DNA of 13,669 bases. Source: Clostridiales bacterium (lineage in GTDB: Bacteria > Bacillota > Clostridia > Oscillospirales > Oscillospiraceae). The position numbers and the translations under genes are program-made. Below the pieces are notes generated by a model, which was not told the origin of the DNA, searched no databases, and worked only from the letters and a program-made list of their open reading frames with translations. Position 1 is the stretch's first letter. Each line of letters starts with the position of its first letter. Of this stretch, positions 6,973 to 13,348 are shown piece after piece. Location of the stretch: the NCBI GenBank assembly GCA_012516225.1, contig JAAYWX010000063.1, forward strand, positions 1 through 13,669. The letters run 5' to 3'.

Positions 6973-9057
6973 TCAGTCGCGTGCCTTGGCAGGCTTAAGC
7001 CAGTTCATTGATGTTTTCTCGATAATCTTGGAGAATATGATAAGCAGGGCGGGAAGCACAAACAGTATTACAAACATGCTTATTATTGCGCCTCTCGCTA
7101 TAAGTAGGCACAAGCTCTTTATAAGGTTGACATCGGAAATTATAGACACTCCGATAGTAGCCGCAAAGAACGCAAGTCCGCTGGAGAAAATCGATCTTGA
7201 GCATGTTTCTACCGCCAGACGTACTGCCTCTTTGGGCTCATATCCTTTAATACGCTCTTCACGGAAGCGGTTTGTAAGCAAAATCGCATAGTTTATGGTT
7301 GACCCGAGCTGAATTGTGCCTATGACGATGCTTGCTATAAAAGGCAGAACCGATCCTGTGAAATACGGAATGCCCATATTGATCTCAACTGCTCCCTCTA
7401 TAGCCAAAACGAGTATAATAGGCAAGGAAATCGAGCGGAAGACGCAGGCTATAATAACAAATACCGCTATAATAGACGCAAAGTTTACATTTTCAAAATC
7501 CGTTGCGGCTATGTTGACAAGGTCCTTGTTCATCGGTGCTTCACCGGTAATAAGGGCATCCTCATCATAGGACTTGACTATTTTTTCTATTTCGGCGAGC
7601 TGTGCATTTTGCTCATCCGTGGCCGGCTCGTATTCCGAATTTACGATAATCAATTGTTTGCCGTTGGCTACAAAAATGCTCCTGATGTTGTCGGGTATTA
7701 TGTCGGCAGGAATTTCCCCTCCTATATAATCCCTGTATCCGGCAGCAAGCGAAACGCCCTTAATCTGCTCTATTTCTTTTGTCATTTTAACTACATCGCT
7801 GCTTTTAAGGTTTTCATCAACAAGGATGAAATATGTCGCCGTCATATTGTAGTCTTCCTTCAGTCTGTCCGTACCTCTTACGGACATAAGGTCATCCGGA
7901 AGCGACTCTATGAGATTGTAATAAACCTGAGTGTGGCGGCTTGCATATACAAAGGGAACGACAATTATCAGGAATATAACAAGCATGGCAATGTGATGGT
8001 TCACGATAAAGTGAGAAGTCTTTTTAAGGCTGGGTATAAAAATTCTGTGCTTATGCTTTTCCGCCTGCTTGTCAAATACAAGAAGCAAAGAAGGCAGAAT
8101 TGTGAAAGTACTGATAACGCCGAGGAAAACGCCCTTTGCCATAACAATGCCGATATCCGCGCCAAGTGTCAGGCTCATAGTGCACAGAGCAAGAAATCCG
8201 GCAATTGCGGTAAGAGAGCTTCCGAAAATCGAAACGAAGGATCTCGCAATGGCTATCGTCATCGCGTCTTCTTTGTTGCCAAGCTTCTCCTTTTCCTCCT
8301 GATATCTGTGAATAAGGAAGATCGAGAAGTCCATCGTTACGCCAAGCTGCAGAACAGTTGCCAGTGATTCCGTAACATATGAAATCTGTCCAAGGATAAT
8401 GTTGGAACCAAAATTGAAAATTATGGCAAAACCAATTCCCAAAAGAATCAGTATGGGGTCTAATGTGGACTCGACACCCATAAAAAGTACGATCAAAACC
8501 AAAACTACGGCTATAAGTATGTATATTGGGACTTCCCTTTCCGTCAAATCCCTTGTGTCCTCCGCAACCGCCGAAAGCCCGCCGATAAGACAGTCCTCAC
8601 GCAGCAGCTTTTTCATCTCCGCGATTGCGTTCATTGTGGACTCGGAAGACGTAGACCCCGAAAAAGTTACGAGAATAAGCGTTCCGTTTTTGCTGTAAAA
8701 AGTGTTTTTCAGGTTTTCCGGAAGCATATCCTTGGGAATGCTCAGGTCGGCTATATCGTCAATCCAATAGACTTTTTCCACGCCTTCTATTTTGCTGATG
8801 TCCTCTTTAAGTTTAAGGACTTCGCTGTTTGGCATATTCTCAACCGTCACCATTGCCGTACTTGCTATGTGGAAGTCCTCATCCAGAATCTGTGCTCCGA
8901 TGACTGACTCAAGGTCTTTCGGCAGATAGGTCAGAATATCGTAATTGATTTTAGTGGCTATAAGACCGAATACCGACAGCACCGCAAGAACAACGGCCAA
9001 AATCAGGATAAGCCATCTTTTGTTTACGATAAATCGTGCAAAACGCTCCAAGTTCAT
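6973..9057 (-). CDS. MMPL/RND-family exporter
   Basis: This 694-residue membrane protein has the duplicated RND layout. Each half has one leading membrane helix (about 12-34 and 353-371), an outer domain (about 36-175 and 375-520), and a block of five helices (about 177-328 and 524-677). RND pumps use the proton gradient to export lipophilic compounds. The fourth helix of the first half carries the expected acidic residue, Asp243 in GVTMDFSIFLIHR. The equivalent site in the second half is Asn589 in GSTINYAILLTNR, where relatives commonly have Asp. Only GAGGAG, 1 base before the ATG, serves as a close ribosome binding site; the start is supported by the typical N terminus. It is the first gene of a two-gene operon beside a TetR regulator. 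Substrate unknown; lipids or fatty acids are plausible. Confidence 0.9.
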   Translation of the reverse strand: MNLERFARFIVNKRWLILILAVVLAVLSVFGLIATKINYDILTYLPKDLESVIGAQILDEDFHIASTAMVTVENMPNSEVLKLKEDISKIEGVEKVYWIDDIADLSIPKDMLPENLKNTFYSKNGTLILVTFSGSTSSESTMNAIAEMKKLLREDCLIGGLSAVAEDTRDLTEREVPIYILIAVVLVLIVLFMGVESTLDPILILLGIGFAIIFNFGSNIILGQISYVTESLATVLQLGVTMDFSIFLIHRYQEEKEKLGNKEDAMTIAIARSFVSIFGSSLTAIAGFLALCTMSLTLGADIGIVMAKGVFLGVISTFTILPSLLLVFDKQAEKHKHRIFIPSLKKTSHFIVNHHIAMLVIFLIIVVPFVYASRHTQVYYNLIESLPDDLMSVRGTDRLKEDYNMTATYFILVDENLKSSDVVKMTKEIEQIKGVSLAAGYRDYIGGEIPADIIPDNIRSIFVANGKQLIIVNSEYEPATDEQNAQLAEIEKIVKSYDEDALITGEAPMNKDLVNIAATDFENVNFASIIAVFVIIACVFRSISLPIILVLAIEGAVEINMGIPYFTGSVLPFIASIVIGTIQLGSTINYAILLTNRFREERIKGYEPKEAVRLAVETCSRSIFSSGLAFFAATIGVSIISDVNLIKSLCLLIARGAIISMFVILFVLPALLIIFSKIIEKTSMNWLKPAKARD

Positions 9058-9371
9058 ACTCCTCTTTTCAATATTGTTTCAGATATGGCCAAAAATCAAA
9101 GCGGCCGCGGATAAATCTAACCGAAAAACATCACTGAAACGCCCCTTTACATAAATAATTGGTCAGGGTTATATAAAACCAAACCCAAAAAATTGCAGGT
9201 TTGGTGCTTATCTGACGTAAACGGCGGATCGTACCCTGTCTGTCGGCTGCGTTGTTTTTAAAAGTGTTACGTCCAATTTTTCATGTCGTGCAAACAATGC
9301 AGTCCGCCCAATCATATTCACTTCGGATAACGCGCTAAGGATAACCCGTGATTATAAAAAAGAAAAGGGGC
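9058..9371 (-). other. Long leader/control region of the MMPL operon
   Basis: About 310 bases without a gene lie between the MMPL start and the terminator of the tetR gene. They should contain the operon promoter and the TetR operator. I see an 8-bp inverted repeat, ACCAAACC (9178-9185) with GGTTTGGT (9198-9205). It is followed on the minus strand by TTTTATAT, so it could be an operator, an attenuator or a weak terminator. A TATAAT on the minus strand at 9356-9351 has no suitable -35. No promoter here is convincing by eye. Confidence 0.35.
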
Positions 9372-9407
9372 AAAAAAATCACCGTGGAGAAAATTTCGCC
9401 ACGGTGA
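9372..9407 (-). terminator. Rho-independent terminator downstream of the tetR gene
   Basis: A perfect 9-bp stem, TCACCGTGG (9379-9387) with CCACGGTGA (9399-9407), has an 11-base loop and seven T residues following on the minus strand. It lies about 100 bases after the regulator's stop codon and isolates it from the MMPL operon. A-rich sequence on the other flank could allow weak function in both directions. Confidence 0.85.
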
Positions 9408-9412
9408 AAAAT

Positions 9413-9489
9413 TTTGTTGCAATATTGTCCACAAGAGAGCATTTATAACTTTATTGGACATATTTAAAAGATTTGTTGCAATATTGTCC
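9413..9489. repeat. Pair of 18-bp direct repeats in the tetR 3' region
   Basis: The sequence TTTGTTGCAATATTGTCC occurs at 9413-9430 and again exactly at 9472-9489, a spacing of 59 bases. Between them a partial inverted copy, TTGGACATATT, lies at about 9454-9464. The repeats lie between the tetR stop codon and its terminator. They could be binding sites, remains of a mobile element, or a duplication. I do not recognise them. Confidence 0.6.
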
Positions 9490-9509
9490 GTTTTAATAAA
9501 AGTGTGCAG

Positions 9510-10067
9510 TCAGTTTTCGGAAAACTTCTCGAGAGTATGCTTCATGCTTCCGTCCAAAAGTTCAAGGAAAAAGTTCATCGAGTTCTCATATCGCGCCGTC
9601 ATATCGTTGGCAATCCAGTCCATAGCGAGGCTCACTATGCCGTAAGTATATGTATCGCAGATAAATTCGAGCTTTTCATTGGGAATATTCATTCCCTCGC
9701 TTTGTATTCTCAGGAAATCCTGTATATATGGCCTGACAAGTGTCCTTATATATCTTTCAAGATAGTTGCGGTAGTTTGAATTATAGGCATTCATTATAAT
9801 AGCTTTATTGGCGTGCAGATAACCGTAAAGGTCATGAAAGCCTCTTTTCCAAGTGTCAAAAGTTTTATGGTTCCCGATGGCGCGGTTTGCCTCATCCATG
9901 CAGAGCCACTCGATCAGCTCATATATGTCCTGAAAATGATAGTAGAAGGTATGACGGTTTACCCCGCAGTCCTCAACTATGTCTTTTACCGTAATTTTGT
10001 CTATAGGTTTCTGCTGCATAAGTTTTTTAAGGGACGATGCGAGTGCGTGCTTTGTAATATCAGACAT
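9510..10067 (-). CDS. TetR/AcrR-family transcriptional regulator
   Basis: This 185-residue regulator has an N-terminal helix-turn-helix at about 24-52 (KITVKDIVEDCGVNRHTFYYHF, with the classic TFYYHF end). A helical C-terminal ligand domain follows, of the type seen in DhaS-like TetR proteins. I chose the ATG at 10067 because MSDITKHALA is the normal family start. A longer frame from 10121 would begin almost at the predicted transcript start and has no ribosome binding site. The site for 10067 is weak (GGTGA). The gene precedes the MMPL operon in the same direction but is separated by a terminator, so it likely controls that operon from its own promoter. Ligand unknown; FarR, which senses fatty acids and controls an MMPL pump in S. 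aureus, is a possible parallel. Confidence 0.88.
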   Translation of the reverse strand: MSDITKHALASSLKKLMQQKPIDKITVKDIVEDCGVNRHTFYYHFQDIYELIEWLCMDEANRAIGNHKTFDTWKRGFHDLYGYLHANKAIIMNAYNSNYRNYLERYIRTLVRPYIQDFLRIQSEGMNIPNEKLEFICDTYTYGIVSLAMDWIANDMTARYENSMNFFLELLDGSMKHTLEKFSEN

Positions 10068-10130
10068 TTTTTCACCACACAATAAAATGTTTATAGCTCG
10101 TATGTACCGGAAATCAGGCATTTTCTTGCT

Positions 10131-10159
10131 ATTTTAGCATCGGGCTCTCTTAAAATCAA
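10131..10159 (-). promoter_or_regulatory. Promoter of the tetR gene, extended -10 type
   Basis: On the minus strand, TTGATT (10159-10154) and TAAAAT (10136-10131) are separated by exactly 17 bases, with TGC directly before the -10. The predicted start near 10124 gives a leader of about 57 bases. Confidence 0.65.
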
Positions 10160-10221
10160 CGGACATACTTACCTATGTGCCTTAATCTCAAATTGTATGC
10201 GTACCTTTCCGTTACATCAGT

Positions 10222-10776
10222 TCAGCTTTTTGTCCTTAGCAGTTCAAGCACCTTTCTTCTGGAGCGCGTAAGCATCATGCGGACGCTTGCCGGACTTATT
10301 CCAAGCATTTTGCCAAGTTCGGCGTCGCTCTTTTTAAGAATGTACTTCCCCTCGAGCACGCACTTGCTCGTATCGTCGAGCATGTCCCAGACAAGGGACA
10401 AATCTTCAAGCTGCTCTTTAAATATAACGCTCTGTTCAATATCAGTTCCTTCGCTTATACTATCCGCCAGCCTGAGATTTTCATCATCCAGCGAGTATAC
10501 AGTAAGCCCATGCTTATCCCTGAGACTGTTTTTTGCTAAATTTCTGACTGTAGTAATGACATAGCTTACCCTTCTCCTTTCATCAAGTTCTCGGAGCAAT
10601 GAAACCTTTTCCGAAAGCTTAATCAAGGCGTTTTGAAGTATGTCTTCAGCTTCCCATTGGTCAGGTACAATTTTGCTTATTTCCGAAAACATTATTCTTT
10701 TGTATCTTAAAAAAAGTTCCGTCATAAATTCACGATCAGTTTCATCAACCATCATAAAAACAACCGGCGGCAGCAT
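10222..10776 (-). CDS. ECF-type RNA polymerase sigma factor
   Basis: This 184-residue sigma-70 family protein directs RNA polymerase to alternative promoters. Region 2 spans about 18-87, with the acidic helix around EAEDILQNALIKL (42-54) and VITTVRNLAKNSLRD (73-87). Region 4 spans about 125-180, with the helix-turn-helix DAELGKMLGISPASVRMMLTRSRRKV. Region 3 is absent, as in ECF factors. The ATG at 10776 is preceded by GAGGT with a 5-base gap, and MLPPVVF resembles other clostridial starts. The gene is divergent from an anti-sigma-like stub at 10954. ECF genes are normally co-transcribed with their anti-sigma partner, so divergence is somewhat unusual. The target regulon cannot be seen. Confidence 0.88.
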   Translation of the reverse strand: MLPPVVFMMVDETDREFMTELFLRYKRIMFSEISKIVPDQWEAEDILQNALIKLSEKVSLLRELDERRRVSYVITTVRNLAKNSLRDKHGLTVYSLDDENLRLADSISEGTDIEQSVIFKEQLEDLSLVWDMLDDTSKCVLEGKYILKKSDAELGKMLGISPASVRMMLTRSRRKVLELLRTKS

Positions 10777-10812
10777 AATTAACCTCAATTATAACAATTC
10801 ATGTATGCATTA

Positions 10813-10841
10813 AGTATAATATCTCAGGAAACATTTAGCAA
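10813..10841 (-). promoter_or_regulatory. Promoter of the sigma factor gene
   Basis: On the minus strand TTGCTA (10841-10836) and TATACT (10818-10813) have an ideal 17-base spacer. The predicted start near 10806 gives a leader of about 30 bases that includes the ribosome binding site. This looks like a housekeeping promoter, not an ECF autoregulated one. Confidence 0.6.
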
Positions 10842-10856
10842 CCGAATTATTGTTTT

Positions 10857-10890
10857 TTGCAAAAATACAGTTGCATTTTCGCAAGTTGCG
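10857..10890. repeat. Palindromic operator-like sequence between divergent sigma and anti-sigma-like genes
   Basis: An imperfect 28-bp palindrome spans 10857-10884 (TTGCAAAAAT with ATTTTCGCAA as outer halves; two mismatched arm pairs plus the centre). It overlaps a perfect 11-bp palindrome, CGCAAGTTGCG, at 10880-10890. The position is upstream of the -35 of the sigma gene and upstream of the divergent gene, which suits a shared regulator site. Confidence 0.45.
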
Positions 10891-10953
10891 TGTCTAATGG
10901 TTAGCGGGTTTATGTCCTGCAAGACACTAATACGTTTTTAAAGGAGGAAGACC

Positions 10954-11232
10954 GTGAAAAACACCTATGCCGCCGAAAAAAAATTAAACGAGCTGTACGA
11001 GGACACCTTGTTTGCTCTTCTTATGGATAAATTCTCTTCATTTGAAGGCCAGCGCTTGATTGAAGAAAACGAGATTTTGAAAAATAGCAAAGATTTCAAA
11101 CTGCCGGATGGACTTGAAGAACGCTGCAAAAAGGCAATAAACAGTGCTTTTGCTGCCAAAAAGCGCGGCAAAACAAAGGAAAAAATCCGTTCCATGCTCG
11201 GCAGGGCTTCTGTTTTTGTCCTCTTCTGCTGA
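10954..11232 (+). CDS. Anti-sigma-like N-terminal stub, apparently truncated
   Basis: This 92-residue protein is highly charged and predicted helical for residues 1-80. It then turns hydrophobic at RASVFVLFC (84-92), where it stops at TGA. The arrangement LNELYEDTLFALLMDK, LIEENEIL, LPDGLEERCKKAINSAF, basic stretch, start of membrane helix is what I expect from the cytoplasmic part of clostridial membrane anti-sigma proteins, which continue with a full helix and an outer domain. No other frame downstream continues a membrane helix convincingly. The start is GTG at 10954, with AAAGGAGG (10940-10947) 6 bases before it. A cytoplasmic stub could still bind the divergent sigma factor but could no longer sense an outside signal. 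The family assignment rests on pattern only. It may be a degraded gene. Confidence 0.55.
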   Translation: MKNTYAAEKKLNELYEDTLFALLMDKFSSFEGQRLIEENEILKNSKDFKLPDGLEERCKKAINSAFAAKKRGKTKEKIRSMLGRASVFVLFC

Positions 11233-11501
11233 ACAGCTCCGGCTGCGCCAGCTTCATTTCAGTTTTTTAAAAACACGGAAACAGTTAAAAAGCAAAATTG
11301 TTTGTTGCTTTTCCGTATTTGGCGTGTCTATTTATTTGGAGTCTAAAAATTCTGCCCAAGTGCGCTTAACCAGTACTGCCCGTCCGCAATGCGGCAGAAA
11401 TAATTTCCTTGGCTCCGCTCATAGTATAATGTTATGTATGCAGACCGCCTGCAAAAAATAAACTGGCGGTCTCTGTTCAATCTCAGAGGTGAAATCAAGC
11501 T
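11233..11501 (+). promoter_or_regulatory. Gene-free stretch with promoter and 5' hairpin of the Spo0A-like gene
   Basis: The first part (11233-11400) may hold decayed remains of the upstream gene and includes a small palindrome, CCGCAATGCGG, at 11384-11394. TATAAT at 11425-11430 is a -10 candidate without a clear -35. A transcript starting near 11437 would begin almost at once with an 8-bp hairpin (11442-11449 with 11465-11472). AGAGGTG (11485-11491) is the ribosome binding site, 10 bases before the ATG. Confidence 0.4.
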
Positions 11502-11861
11502 ATGCACCAGCCAATCATCGCGTCTGCGGACGATCTGGAAGAATTGGTGTCAAAAACCATAAGCTCTTTGGGTATCCCTTCGGGGCTTAGAGGATATCAT
11601 TTCATAAAAAGCGCCGAACTTATGATACTCGAAGATGGAAATTACATATATAAGCTGGCGGATGAAGTTTACCCCAGAATAGCCAGCAAATACTTTACCA
11701 CTTCCCGAAGGGTTGACAGGGCTATAAGATATGCTATAGAAACCTCATGGGTATGTGAGAGCGGCAATTCTCTCCGATGCCAGTATTCAAATAACGCACT
11801 TATGCCTACCGACATGGAATTTTTTGAATTTATCACCAAGCAAATCAATTCCTGCCTATGA
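11502..11861 (+). CDS. Free-standing Spo0A C-terminal DNA-binding domain protein
   Basis: The 119 residues match the effector domain of the sporulation master regulator Spo0A and nothing more. The N-terminal receiver domain and its hinge are missing. Landmarks include LGIPSGLRGYHFIKSAELMI (23-42), ADEVYPRIASKYFTT (53-67), the recognition helix RRVDRAIRYAIETSW (69-83) and the C-terminal PTDMEFFEF (102-110). Arg73 and Arg76 correspond to DNA-contacting Arg214 and Arg217 of Bacillus subtilis Spo0A; Glu213 is replaced by Asp72. Such a protein could bind 0A boxes without phosphorylation control, or compete with full Spo0A. It has its own promoter candidate and terminator and lies convergent to a germination operon. 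No receiver-like reading frame is found upstream, so this is not a simple split gene within the window. Confidence 0.88.
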   Translation: MHQPIIASADDLEELVSKTISSLGIPSGLRGYHFIKSAELMILEDGNYIYKLADEVYPRIASKYFTTSRRVDRAIRYAIETSWVCESGNSLRCQYSNNALMPTDMEFFEFITKQINSCL

Positions 11862-11939
11862 TATCGGAACGAATTCGCTTTGTGCGTACCCTGCGGACGG
11901 GCATAAGCTTGAAACAACTGTTAAAAACAATATTTTATT

Positions 11940-11969
11940 GCGCCTCATGCCGTACATGAGGCGCTTTTT
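11940..11969 (+). terminator. Rho-independent terminator of the Spo0A-like gene
   Basis: A perfect 10-bp stem (GCGCCTCATG at 11940-11949 with 11955-11964) closes a 5-base loop and is followed by TTTTT. It also separates the convergent gerXB gene, which has no T tract of its own on the minus strand here. Confidence 0.9.
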
Positions 11970-11987
11970 GCTGTATATGTCTGCTTG

Positions 11988-13076
11988 CTAAAATTTTTTT
12001 CTGATTTTTCCGATTAAAAAAGTTAGTACAGGTATCAAATACATAAGGATTAAATTAGCATAAAGAGCAAACTCCACCGAAAATACTTGAAGCTCAAATA
12101 TATTAGAGGTAAGAAACCGGCTTCCTATATACCCCAGCGACATTACCGGAGTGGCAAGGTTTTTTGTTTCGGATAATGAAAAAAGGTTTTTAATTATATT
12201 CATAATGATGAGGGCAAAAAAAGTTATGATAATAAAATCAGCAAACACCCAGACTGCCAGTACAATCGGTTCAAACCTGTCGTAAGATTCGATGATGGTT
12301 ATAAGTTTGACCGCGGCAAAAAATGCATAGGACATTCTTTGTGCCACCGTATGGCTTAAAATTCCCACAACGGTAACCATCAGGCAGACAGTGATAAAAA
12401 CTATATATATAGTACTTTGCTTGCCGTATTTTTTGATGTTCTCCTTATCCCCAATATTTTCTCCGAGAAAAAACGGAAGAAGCATATATCCCCATATTGC
12501 CGAGATAACGAGAGAAGCTCTCATGACGGGGAACGTGTCGTCAAATGTTACCGGATATATATTAGCAAGCTTAACCTCCGGCATTAAAAAAGCAAACAAA
12601 GTGAAGAGAATCAGCGTAAAAAACAGGAAGGTTATCTCGGAAAATCTGAAAATCGCCTCAATTTTTCCCCTTGCCGCGATATACGCTACGGCAAGTATTG
12701 TAATTATAAAAAACCTTATATCCGCATCCGTATATATAGTACTTAAAAATCTCGCGGAGTAATATCTGATATAAATGCAGAAGAGCAGAAAATAATGCAT
12801 AAGGTAGAGTGTCAAAACCGCTTTGCTCAGCGGTGTCCCCAAAGCCGCAGTGAATGCATCGCTTAAGTTCTTTATATTCTTTTTTCTGAAAAATCCGTCT
12901 AATATCAGATATAGCACAACAAGCGGTATAGCCGATATAACAGGAGAAAGCCACGCTGCCTTTCCCGCAAAATCCGAACATTCCGTAGGAAAAATTCTTA
13001 TTCCCGGGGACAGTGTCAATATGATAAACATTATAAAACACTGTCTTGCCGAAATTTTCCCATTGCATTTGAGCAT
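11988..13076 (-). CDS. Spore germination permease subunit, GerAB/GerKB family
   Basis: This 362-residue protein has about ten membrane segments and almost no long soluble loops, the usual length and layout of GerAB/GerKB proteins. These resemble amino-acid permeases and form the ligand-sensing B subunit of germinant receptors in the inner membrane of spores. The N terminus (KISARQCFIMFIILTLSPGI) and the PVMRASLVISAIWGYMLLPFFLGE region are typical. The ATG at 13076 follows GGAGG (13087-13083) by 6 bases. It is the last gene of a minus-strand operon, after gerXC and a small broken membrane ORF. Expression in the forespore under sigma-G is expected for this family, but the operon promoter is outside the window. 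The germinant cannot be deduced. Confidence 0.9.
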   Translation of the reverse strand: MLKCNGKISARQCFIMFIILTLSPGIRIFPTECSDFAGKAAWLSPVISAIPLVVLYLILDGFFRKKNIKNLSDAFTAALGTPLSKAVLTLYLMHYFLLFCIYIRYYSARFLSTIYTDADIRFFIITILAVAYIAARGKIEAIFRFSEITFLFFTLILFTLFAFLMPEVKLANIYPVTFDDTFPVMRASLVISAIWGYMLLPFFLGENIGDKENIKKYGKQSTIYIVFITVCLMVTVVGILSHTVAQRMSYAFFAAVKLITIIESYDRFEPIVLAVWVFADFIIITFFALIIMNIIKNLFSLSETKNLATPVMSLGYIGSRFLTSNIFELQVFSVEFALYANLILMYLIPVLTFLIGKIRKKF

Positions 13077-13113
13077 TGGTAGCCTCCATTCCGCCGCGGA
13101 GGGCAGTTTTGTT

Positions 13114-13326
13114 TCAGTATCCCTTCAACTTTAAAAGCTTTATTACAATGTACGAAAAGCTGTCGCGTTCCGGGTTTGAAAGATAAAATATCCCGAACGC
13201 TGCTGACAGTGCAATAAGGCTTAGATAAACTGCAATTTACTTTGCCTTCTTTTTTTCACTCAGCATAGAATGGACATCCGATGAAGCGAAAGACAACAGA
13301 ATAAGAATAAAAATCGCAAGTTCCAA
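13114..13326 (-). pseudogene. Small two-helix membrane protein of the ger operon, split by an in-frame TAA
   Basis: Two adjacent open stretches lie in the same frame. The first (13326-13237) starts at TTG after AGGGGA and encodes MELAIFILILLSFASSDVHS plus a basic tail, 29 residues, then TAA. The second (13236-13114) starts directly after that TAA and encodes 40 residues: IAVYLSLIALSAAFGIFYLS and a tail ending IVIKLLKLKGY. Together they make a 69-residue protein with two membrane helices, a basic loop between them and an amphipathic end. This fits the small membrane proteins found in some clostridial germination operons (gerD-like ORFs). One base change, for example GAA to TAA, explains the break. 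It sits 22 bases after gerXC and 37 before gerXB. Alternatives are stop-codon readthrough or a sequencing error. Confidence 0.6.
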
Positions 13327-13348
13327 GGCATTATCCCCTTTCCTTGTA

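Noticed and set aside
6698..7291. Plus-strand reading frame of 197 codons across the MMPL and repeat-protein genes
   Set aside because: It overlaps two well-supported minus-strand genes and has no start signal.
7609..8367. Plus-strand reading frame of 252 codons
   Set aside because: It is antisense to the MMPL gene, and its translation is a compositional shadow without domains or a ribosome binding site.
9101..9108. GCGGCCGC palindrome as an operator
   Set aside because: It is a short GC-rich palindrome with no second copy and no support beyond its symmetry.
10068..10121. N-terminal extension of the TetR regulator
   Set aside because: There is no ribosome binding site, it starts at the predicted transcript start, and the family N terminus begins at 10067.
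10788..10793. TATAAT on the minus strand just upstream of the sigma factor start
   Set aside because: Transcription from it would begin inside the ribosome binding site; the TTGCTA/TATACT pair further upstream is better.
11144..11461. Plus-strand reading frame overlapping the anti-sigma-like stub, considered as its frameshifted continuation
   Set aside because: Its translation has no membrane helix or domain fitting the upstream stub; it is basic and cysteine-rich without pattern.
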